This document shows, piece by piece, positions 57,884 to 64,000 of a stretch of 64,000 nt of DNA (the stretch's first letter is position 1; each line of letters starts with the position of its first letter). Below the pieces are notes generated by a model, which was not told the DNA's origin, did not search any database, and saw only the letters and a list, made by a program, of their open reading frames with translations. The position numbers were made by a program, and so were the translations under genes. Source of the stretch: JANWXR01 sp964608265 (GTDB lineage Bacteria > Chloroflexota > Anaerolineae > Anaerolineales > UBA6663); contig CAZSNP010000006.1 of assembly GCA_964608265.1 (NCBI GenBank), forward strand, positions 1 to 64,000, in the 5' to 3' direction.

Positions 57884-59238
57884 TCGCCATCATTCACCGC
57901 CGGCGTTGGGCCTGGCTCGGGTTTGCGGAACAGCGACAGGCGCGCGATCCGCAAGCCGTCGAGCGCCTCGACCTTGAGCCGCAAGCCATCAACCTCGAGG
58001 CTGTCGCCGACTTTGGCCACCCGGCCCAACCGGCCGAGCACATAGCCGGCAATCGTATCGTAATATTCATCCCGCAACCGGAGGCCGAGGTGCTCGTTGA
58101 CGGTCTCGATCAACGTCAAGCCGTCGACGAGGGCCGAGCCATCGGGCAGGCGTTGAATCTCCGGGGTGGATTTCTCGAACGGGTCCTGCACCTCGCCCAT
58201 GATTTGCTCGACCAGGTCATCGAGCGTGACCAGCCCGGCGGTGCCGCCGTACTCATCGAGGGCGATGGCGAGGTGCTGGCGTTTGAGGCGGAACTCGCGC
58301 AGCAACGTGTCGAGGCGGATGTTCTCCGGGACAAACAAGGCCTCGCGCACCAGGCCGCGCACGGTGGCCGCCTGCCGCTCGTCGTGTTGCACGCGCACCA
58401 AATCCTTGACGTGCGCGATGCCGAGGATGTGATCGAGGTCGCCCTCGTAGATCGGGAACTTGGAGCGCGAGTGCCGCGCCGCGAGCTGGATCAGTTCCTC
58501 GAGGGGGGCATCGGCGTTGACGGCCAGCATCTCGGTGCGGGGCACCATGATTTCGCGCACGGTCAGGTCGCCGAAATCGAAGACCGCGTGCAGCATGTCG
58601 CGTTCGGTGTCCTCGAGGATGCCGCCCTCCTCCGAGGCCTCCACCAGCATCTTCAACTCCTCCACCGAGTGCACCATCTCGTGCCCGCTGGCGGCCCGCA
58701 TGCCGATGAGGCGCAGCAGAAAGTTGCCGGTGCCGTTGAGGGCCCAGATGGCCGGCTTGAAGAACAATTCGGTGAGCAACGTCGGCTGGGCAACGACAAG
58801 CGCGGTGGCCTCGGGCCGCTGCAGGGCGATGGATTTGGGCATCAGCTCGCCGATGACGACGTGCAGAAAGGTGATGACGGCGAAGGCGAGGGCGGCGGAG
58901 ATGGAGTGGCTGGCGGCGCCCACCCAGCTCTCGGGCAACCGCACGAGCAGCGGGTCGATGAGGTGCGACAGCGCCGGCTCGCCCAGCCAGCCCAGCCCGA
59001 GGCTGGCAATGGTGATGCCGAGCTGGGTGGCGGCGATGAAGCGGTCGGGGTCTTCGAGCGCGCGTTTGACGGCGTTGGCGCTGGCCTTGCCCTGTTGCAC
59101 CAGTTCTTCGATGCGGGTGCGGCGCACGCTGACCAGCGAGAACTCGGCCGCGACGAAAAAGCCGTTGGCCAGCACCAGGGCGGCGACCGCCACCAGGCGG
59201 AGCAGATCTTCGACAAGCGTGGGTTCCATCGTCTTCAA
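57880..59238 (-). CDS. CNNM/CorC-family protein, tandem paralogue
   Basis: 452 residues with the same DUF21, CBS pair and CorC_HlyC architecture as the downstream gene (VPRTEMLAVNADAPLEELIQLAA; LAIALDEYGGTAGLVTLDDL). The two proteins are alike over nearly their whole length, so they arose by tandem duplication and probably form heteromers. It is the first gene of a two-gene operon. The start may be the ATG at 59238 or a second ATG three codons later. Confidence 0.9.
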   Translation of the reverse strand: MKTMEPTLVEDLLRLVAVAALVLANGFFVAAEFSLVSVRRTRIEELVQQGKASANAVKRALEDPDRFIAATQLGITIASLGLGWLGEPALSHLIDPLLVRLPESWVGAASHSISAALAFAVITFLHVVIGELMPKSIALQRPEATALVVAQPTLLTELFFKPAIWALNGTGNFLLRLIGMRAASGHEMVHSVEELKMLVEASEEGGILEDTERDMLHAVFDFGDLTVREIMVPRTEMLAVNADAPLEELIQLAARHSRSKFPIYEGDLDHILGIAHVKDLVRVQHDERQAATVRGLVREALFVPENIRLDTLLREFRLKRQHLAIALDEYGGTAGLVTLDDLVEQIMGEVQDPFEKSTPEIQRLPDGSALVDGLTLIETVNEHLGLRLRDEYYDTIAGYVLGRLGRVAKVGDSLEVDGLRLKVEALDGLRIARLSLFRKPEPGPTPAVNDGE

Positions 59239-59326
59239 CTCTCTCGGGCCAGCGGCCCCCGGCCTCGGTCAGGATTGTAGCCGAGGCGGGCAGCGCGGGG
59301 CGCAACCCGGGGCGTGGGCGGAGGGA

Positions 59327-59947
59327 TTACAACGACACTTTGCGCGGATGCACGCGGCTGTGCTCGGCCTCGATGATGGCGATGATGCGGTCGACCGTCG
59401 TTTCGAGCGCCATATCGGGGTTGACGACGTAGTAGTCGAACTCGCCCATGCGGTGCAACTCGCGGCGCGCGGTGGCGATGCGGAGCTTGAGGCCCTCGGG
59501 GGTCTCGGTCTTGCGCTCGCGCAGCCGGTTGACGAGTTCTTCCTCGGAGGCGGGCGCGAGGAAGATCATCACCGCGCCGGGCGAGAGTTCGCGCACGGTG
59601 GCCGCGCCCTGCACGTCGAGCCGCATGACGACGTCGTGGCCGGAGGCGAGCGCGTCGCGCACCTGTTGCTTGGGGATGCCTTTGTAGTCGTTGTACACCC
59701 GCGCCCATTCGAGCAATTCCTTTTGCTCGATCATCTCGGCGAACTCATCGGTCGAGAGGAAAAAGTAGTCACGTCCGTGCACCTCGCCGGCGCGCGGCGG
59801 GCGGGTGGTGGCGGTGACGACAAAGTGAAACGGCATACGGCGCTCCTTCATGCGTTGCAGCACCGTATCCTTGCCCACGCCCGACGGCCCGGAGATGACG
59901 ATCAACAGCGGTTCGCGCCTTGAAATTTCAGACCAATCGTCGGCCAC
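59327..59947 (-). CDS. gmk: Guanylate kinase
   Basis: 206-residue enzyme phosphorylating GMP to GDP. The P-loop is GPSGVGKDT (aspartate after GK, a small departure from GKST), and GMP-binding RPPRAGEVHGRDYFF and the ALASGHDVVMRLDVQGAA segment are conserved. The start was set at the GTG of VADDWSE, preceded by AAGGAAACG; this gives standard length, whereas the longer frame adds unrelated residues. A minus-strand TATAAT lies at 59979-59984, overlapping that of the divergent gene. Confidence 0.93.
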   Translation of the reverse strand: MADDWSEISRREPLLIVISGPSGVGKDTVLQRMKERRMPFHFVVTATTRPPRAGEVHGRDYFFLSTDEFAEMIEQKELLEWARVYNDYKGIPKQQVRDALASGHDVVMRLDVQGAATVRELSPGAVMIFLAPASEEELVNRLRERKTETPEGLKLRIATARRELHRMGEFDYYVVNPDMALETTVDRIIAIIEAEHSRVHPRKVSL

Positions 59948-59957
59948 AAACGTTTCC

Positions 59958-59986
59958 TTGAGTGACAGGGTAAGGGTTATTATAAT
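59958..59986 (+). promoter_or_regulatory. Promoter of the FmdB-type gene, overlapping a divergent -10
   Basis: TTGAGT (59958-59963) and TATAAT (59981-59986) are spaced by 17 bp. The same ATTATAAT core gives a TATAAT on the minus strand (59979-59984) for gmk, so the two genes share a -10 region. Confidence 0.65.
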
Positions 59987-60026
59987 GGGTTCGATTGACC
60001 CACGACCGATCACTGACGACAGACCT

Positions 60027-60425
60027 ATGCCTTACTACGACTACTTTTGCTCCCAGTGCCAGAAACGTGTCTCGGTTTTTCAGAGCTATAAAGACTATGG
60101 GGCGAAGCCCGTCGCCTGCCCGGAGTGCAAGAACAAGAAGCTCAAGCGCCTCATCAACCGGGTGCGGGTGATGAAGAGCGAAGACCGGCGGATGGAGGAC
60201 ATGTCCGACCCATCCTTCCTCGGCGACGTGGATGAGAACGATCCCAAATCCATTGCCCGCGCGATGCGCAAGATGGGCGAGCAGGTCGGCGAGGATTTGC
60301 CGCCCGAGTTCGGCGAAATCACCGAGCGCCTCGAGTCAGGCGAGTCCCCCGAATCGATTGAAAAGGATATGCCGGAGCTGGCGGGCGGGAGCGAGGGGAT
60401 GGGGGGCGGGATGGACGATGAGTAG
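60027..60425 (+). CDS. FmdB-family zinc-ribbon protein
   Basis: 132 residues. The N-terminal zinc ribbon (YYDYFCSQCQKRVSVFQSYKD, then CPECKNKKLKRLI) matches the FmdB/CxxC_CxxC_SSSS regulatory family. The acidic C-terminal half (MRKMGEQVGEDLPPEFGEITERLESGE) matches the common extension, ending in a Gly/Met-rich tail. Members are proposed regulators; no target is known. The stop codon lies inside the left arm of a hairpin that also holds the tmk stop. Confidence 0.85.
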   Translation: MPYYDYFCSQCQKRVSVFQSYKDYGAKPVACPECKNKKLKRLINRVRVMKSEDRRMEDMSDPSFLGDVDENDPKSIARAMRKMGEQVGEDLPPEFGEITERLESGESPESIEKDMPELAGGSEGMGGGMDDE

Positions 60426-60449
60426 AAAGTGGACCTTCTACTTTCTACT
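60421..60449. repeat. TACTTTC-word hairpin, second copy
   Basis: Perfect 10-bp arms AGTAGAAAGT/ACTTTCTACT (60421-60430, 60440-60449), with a further CTTTCTA word. It shares its words with the element at 9955-10008 and spans both convergent stop codons (FmdB-type gene at 60423-60425, tmk at 60438-60440). Confidence 0.85.
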
Positions 60450-61061
60450 TTCTATTCTCTGTTCAACGACTTGCCACACCGCCGCCGCCAGGGCCCCCAC
60501 CGGCTGGGCCGCGTCGAGCTGCACCCACCGCTCCGGTGCGAGCTTCATCAATTCACCGTAGCCCGCGCGCACGCGTTCGTGAAAGGCCAGCGCATAATCG
60601 TCGAGCCGGTTCCACTCGCCGGCGTTGTGTTTGCGGCGCTGCAGCCCTGTCTCTGCATCAATATCAAGCAGTAGTGTGAGGTCAGGCGTGAGGCCCTGTG
60701 TGGCAAAAGCCGTGATCTGCCGCAGCGCGTCGAGGTCGAGGCCGTGGCCGTAGCCCTGATAGGCCAGCGTGCTGTCGTAAAAGCGATCACTCAACACGAT
60801 GCCGCCCGTCGCCAGGTGCGGCTTGATTTTTTCCCCGACCAGTTGCGCGCGCGCGGCGGAATACAGCAGCAACTCGGCGCGCGGTTGCATGGCTTTGTTC
60901 TTCAGATCGTGCAGCACGTGGCGGATTTGTTCGCCGATTTCGGTGCCGCCCGGCTCGCGGGTGACGAGCAGGTTGTGCCCGGCGGCGGTCAGCCGCTCGG
61001 CCAGTAACCTGATCTGCGTCGACTTGCCCGAGCCATCGGGGCCTTCGAAGGTAATGAGCAT
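60438..61061 (-). CDS. tmk: Thymidylate kinase
   Basis: 207-residue dTMP kinase. The P-loop FEGPDGSGKST is at residues 5-15, followed by the DR(F/Y) motif in VLSDRFYDSTLAYQGYG and the LID region LQRRKHNAGEWNRLD. Length is typical. It lies downstream of the R3H ATPase gene, separated by a 77-nt hairpin, and convergent with the FmdB-type gene. The last codons are part of the TACTTTC hairpin. Confidence 0.95.
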   Translation of the reverse strand: MLITFEGPDGSGKSTQIRLLAERLTAAGHNLLVTREPGGTEIGEQIRHVLHDLKNKAMQPRAELLLYSAARAQLVGEKIKPHLATGGIVLSDRFYDSTLAYQGYGHGLDLDALRQITAFATQGLTPDLTLLLDIDAETGLQRRKHNAGEWNRLDDYALAFHERVRAGYGELMKLAPERWVQLDAAQPVGALAAAVWQVVEQRIESRK

Positions 61062-61138
61062 GACGACGGACGATAGACCAGAGACGAAGGACGAAAGTGG
61101 ATGGCTCTGCTTTCGTTCTTCGTCAATCGTCCTTCGTC
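61062..61138. repeat. Intergenic hairpin of GACGAAGG words
   Basis: Outer arms 61062-61074 and 61126-61138 (12 of 13 paired) and inner arms 61083-61097 and 61110-61124 (14 of 15 paired) fill the entire gap between the R3H ATPase stop and the tmk start. Confidence 0.9.
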
Positions 61139-64000
61139 AATCTCGGAAGATTCTGACCCAGCGCCTCGGCTCTTTGCCGTACGAGTGCGAAATGAGGTTG
61201 TGCTTGCGCGCCAGTTCGTGCTGCATGCGGCGCACGTAGGCTGAGGCCGGGGTGAGGTCAGCCGACGGCTCGCCGCGCATCACGGCGTCGATGGCCTGCT
61301 GCGTCTCGGTCATGGCCTCTTCGAGGTTCTCGCCGGGCGCCGATTCCACGCGCAGGTTGAACAGGTCGGAGAGGAAGTTCTCGATCTGGCCGCTGGTGTT
61401 GGCGCGCAGCACGTAGATCGGCAGGCCGCGCTCCTCGGCGTCGGCGATGGGGCGCTGATGCTGACGATAGTACGTCTTGAGCGTAACCAGCGCCTGCGCT
61501 TTGTCCACGTCATCCACCAGCAGGGCCGGCACGCGCAGCCGCCGCGCTGATTGTTCGAGCCGGTTGCGGGCGATGCCGTACGCATAAATCCGAATCGCCT
61601 CGAGCGAGCCATTGCCGCGCGGCGGTTCGGCCTCGCCCTCGGCCCGCTCGCCCACCGTGCGGATTTGCGCTTCGCGCGGTGGGCGGATGGCTGAGTCGCG
61701 CGGGCCGCGCTGCTTGCCCGGCGGCGACCACTCCGGCGCGGCCTCCATTTTCACCTCGCCGTTCGCGTCGCGATAGCGCAGTTCCGGCGCGCGCGCCCGC
61801 CCGCGCAGGAACGTATCCACCGCCACGGCCACATCGTGATGCACCGCCAGCCGCTCGCGATCCTGAATCTCAATCAACACATCGAAGGTCGGCGGGGCGC
61901 GGCGTTCGAGCACCGTCTTCTGCGTGCCGCGCCGGCGGGCTTCCTCGTCGGAGAGGGTGACGCTCTCGATGCCGCCAATGAGGTCGGCCAGCGTCGGGTT
62001 GAGCATGAGGTTTTCAAGCGTGTTGCCGTGCGCGGTGCCGATGAGCTGCACGCCGCGTTCGGCGATGGTGCGCGCGGCCTGCGCCTCCAGCTCGCGCCCG
62101 ATCTCGTCAATGACGATCACTTCGGGGTTGTGATTCTCCACGCCCTCGATCATCACCTCGTGCTGCAGGTTCGGCTCGCGCACCTGCATCCGGCGCGCGC
62201 GGCCCACCGCCGGGTGCGGCACGTCGCCGTCGCCGCCGATTTCGTTGGACGTATCCACGATGACGACGCGCTTGTTCTCTGCCAGGATGCGGGCCGCCTC
62301 GCGCAACATGGTCGTGTTGTGACTTACAAACCCGTTGGCAAAGAACGAATGGGTCCCTGGCACTGTGAGGTCATACACGTAATCTTCGCTCGTCTCAAGC
62401 TTGACAACGGCATCAAAGAAGAATCGGGCACGATGAAGTGCATCCAGCGTCTGATACTCGGGGGTGGCGGTGGCGGCCTGTGCTTCGCTGAGGATTTCTC
62501 CGAGAGTGTGGTAGCTCGGCGAGCGCCGATCCGACTTCGTAAAGCGCGCGAATCGATCGGAAACAACACCGACCTGGACGCGTAAGGCTCGCAACCGTTC
62601 TGTCTGATAGGGAACAACATCAAGATTCGGGTTACGCGGTTGCGCCCGCAATGCGTCAGCATAATGAGCCAGCTTGGAACGCTTGCGCGTTGAGACAAAG
62701 CCGATCTCTTGCTCAAAGGTCACCACATTTTCGCCGAGCAGCGTGAGATAGAAGTAATCACGCTCATATTTGCGGTCACGCTTAGCGCGGAAGTTTCCGA
62801 CGATGCCATAATTCAACAATAGCACATGCAGTTGAGACACCAGCTCGCGCGAGGCGGATGCAAATTCCACTCGCCCCACGGGGCCGTAGACAGAGCCATC
62901 GCCTTCGAACAGAGCCTGAAGGAAGGCGGTCACCATCGGCTTGGGCGCCGTCAAAATACAACTGGGAATGCGCTTTGAGGCTGCCAGGCCCTGGATCAAC
63001 CCGAGGCCTTCCAGGTACCGGCGTAGCTTGACGCCGAACACACGGAAGTCTTTCCCATTCCACTGTCCGCCACTCAAATGTCGCCGCAGATTCAAGCCGA
63101 ACAGGGTGCTGGTAAGGTGCACCATTTCTTCTTGAATTTCCGGATCGGTATGTGAGAAATAGACTTGATTGTCACGCGAGAGCGTACCCTCAGCAATCAC
63201 GTACCCGAGAAATCGAGCCAACTCAGGGGTTAAGTGATCGGGAACAGGGGTGTTCAGGGCATTGGTGCGCGCGATAAAGTCAAACGCCGGTAGATGGGTC
63301 GTTGAGCCGAAATGCTTCTGATTGCGCTGAATGACCAGGTGATCGCCCAGTTTCAAATCGGCGAGCGGCCTGAACTCCAGTTCGCCCGTCGCTGAGAGCA
63401 CCAGCAGTGGGTGCTCAGGGGTACCCTGGATCGAAAAACCCTGCCGGGTGGTGACCTTGAGCGTTTCCGTGTAGCCGCCGTTGTATATGTAGGAACAGGG
63501 CTCGAGGCCATTGCGCCCATATACATTAAGTGCTAATGGCGCAAATTGATCATCGTCCAATGCGTCCGGCACGAAGTCGGCTATCGGCTGCAGACCATTT
63601 TCCGTCAGCAACAGCGTGTCACCGGTTACACACTTACCCACGCCCGGCCGCCCGAGCATCAAAATGCTTTTGCCGCTTTCGATGATGTCCTGAATGATGT
63701 CGATGGTGCCGTAGACGGCGCGGCCCACGCGGCAGGTGAGGCCGACGATCTGCCCGCGCCGGTTGCGGATGCAGCTGATGCGGTGCAACGTGCGCTCCAT
63801 GCCGGCCCGGTTGTCGGCGTCGAAATCGCCGATACGGGTGACGAGGTAGTCGATGTCGGCCCGCGAGATTTCGTCGGGCGAGAGCACCAGCTCGGTGTCT
63901 ACATAGCGGGCAGTCGGCACCCGGCCGAGGTCGAGGATGACCTCGAGCAACTCGTCGGTGCGGTCGGCGGCGGCGAGCGCCTCGCCGATGTGCGGCGGGA
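61137..64000 (-). CDS. R3H-domain AAA ATPase (SpoIIIAA/Ycf45-like), partial, interrupted by an intein
   Basis: The frame runs off the window end; in-frame residues upstream (HIGEALAAADRTDE) look authentic, so the true start lies beyond 64000. The host part resembles SpoIIIAA/Ycf45 ATPases: RNRRGQIVGLTCRVGRAV, Walker A GRPGVGK-TTMLREAARIL, Walker B VIVIDEIGRELEAQAA. A C-terminal R3H nucleic-acid-binding motif follows (RRMQHELARKHNLISHSYGKEP). The intein at 62316-63632 splits Walker A between Lys and Thr. Splicing is required for a working ATPase. Role unknown; R3H suggests single-stranded nucleic acid binding. Confidence 0.9.
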   Translation of the reverse strand, partial: PPHIGEALAAADRTDELLEVILDLGRVPTARYVDTELVLSPDEISRADIDYLVTRIGDFDADNRAGMERTLHRISCIRNRRGQIVGLTCRVGRAVYGTIDIIQDIIESGKSILMLGRPGVGKCVTGDTLLLTENGLQPIADFVPDALDDDQFAPLALNVYGRNGLEPCSYIYNGGYTETLKVTTRQGFSIQGTPEHPLLVLSATGELEFRPLADLKLGDHLVIQRNQKHFGSTTHLPAFDFIARTNALNTPVPDHLTPELARFLGYVIAEGTLSRDNQVYFSHTDPEIQEEMVHLTSTLFGLNLRRHLSGGQWNGKDFRVFGVKLRRYLEGLGLIQGLAASKRIPSCILTAPKPMVTAFLQALFEGDGSVYGPVGRVEFASASRELVSQLHVLLLNYGIVGNFRAKRDRKYERDYFYLTLLGENVVTFEQEIGFVSTRKRSKLAHYADALRAQPRNPNLDVVPYQTERLRALRVQVGVVSDRFARFTKSDRRSPSYHTLGEILSEAQAATATPEYQTLDALHRARFFFDAVVKLETSEDYVYDLTVPGTHSFFANGFVSHNTTMLREAARILAENKRVVIVDTSNEIGGDGDVPHPAVGRARRMQVREPNLQHEVMIEGVENHNPEVIVIDEIGRELEAQAARTIAERGVQLIGTAHGNTLENLMLNPTLADLIGGIESVTLSDEEARRRGTQKTVLERRAPPTFDVLIEIQDRERLAVHHDVAVAVDTFLRGRARAPELRYRDANGEVKMEAAPEWSPPGKQRGPRDSAIRPPREAQIRTVGERAEGEAEPPRGNGSLEAIRIYAYGIARNRLEQSARRLRVPALLVDDVDKAQALVTLKTYYRQHQRPIADAEERGLPIYVLRANTSGQIENFLSDLFNLRVESAPGENLEEAMTETQQAIDAVMRGEPSADLTPASAYVRRMQHELARKHNLISHSYGKEPRRWVRIFRD
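62316..63632 (-). mobile_element. Intein with LAGLIDADG homing endonuclease
   Basis: 439 codons encode a complete class 1 intein. The first residue is Cys in block A (CVTGDTLLLTENG) and block B is present (GTPEHPLLVL). Two LAGLIDADG-like motifs are LGYVIAEGTLS (near 63180-63215) and FLQALFEGDGS (near 62890-62925). Block F is YVYDLTVPGTHSFFANGF and block G is VSHN, with Thr as the +1 residue. All splicing residues seem intact. The DNA is visibly less GC-rich than the flanking gene, a sign of transfer. Confidence 0.95.

Overview
The window looks like chromosomal DNA of an Anaerolineae-type member of the Chloroflexota. This is inferred from the GC-rich sequence, the many secreted lipoproteins with Thr/Pro/Ala-rich tethers, a homospermidine synthase, a BMP-family nucleoside-type ABC transporter and dense single-gene housekeeping content. 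There is no rRNA operon, CRISPR array, prophage or insertion sequence. One tRNA (Gly, TCC anticodon) is present.

Layout. 1-9.1 kb: tsaE-tsaB-rimI (t6A synthesis and S18 acetylation), an M50 protease, rpsO-pnp, lexA, a DinB-like protein, surE and murI. 9.2-15.6 kb: a damaged or chimeric sensor kinase next to a NarL-type regulator, a C26 amidotransferase-like hydrolase, rplS, a Nudix hydrolase, a LysM lipoprotein, a thiolase and an HD-GYP regulator. 15.6-23.6 kb: a lipoprotein penicillin-binding protein, tRNA-Gly, a RelE-type toxin-antitoxin pair, two membrane-anchored TPR paralogues, an Mrr-like membrane protein, homospermidine synthase and a 31-residue membrane peptide. 23.9-33 kb: mostly envelope proteins (beta-helix, lipoproteins, MurJ, a copper-amine-oxidase-like lipoprotein without visible copper ligands, a PQQ sugar dehydrogenase). 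33-39.5 kb: a nucleoside-type ABC transporter whose binding lipoprotein carries an exact internal 941-bp duplication. 39.6-49.8 kb: dehydrogenase, membrane proteins, a second BMP-like lipoprotein coupled to ftsK, a Kelch remnant, a minimal zincin and UDP-glucose dehydrogenase. 50-64 kb: an M16 peptidase pair, acpS, infA, two CorC-type proteins, gmk, an FmdB-type protein, tmk and an R3H/SpoIIIAA-like ATPase interrupted by an intein and cut by the window edge.

Three things stand out. First, an intein with two LAGLIDADG-like motifs sits exactly in the Walker A motif of the R3H ATPase. Second, a perfect 34-nt palindrome lies at the point where a LiaF-like membrane protein passes directly into a kinase ATPase domain that has no phosphoacceptor helix. 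Third, many gene junctions hold long hairpins built from short repeated words (for example TACTTTC, ATCCGT, GACGAAGG, ATTCGCC). At least two of these word families recur within the window.

Promoters are unusually readable: TTGNNN and TANAAT boxes, typically 15-18 bp apart, followed by a G/C-rich CGCC-like discriminator. Several have the -10 box only 6-10 nt before the ATG, which implies leaderless mRNAs. infA, rplS and rpsO carry structured 5' leaders, two of them resembling intrinsic terminators and so possible attenuators.
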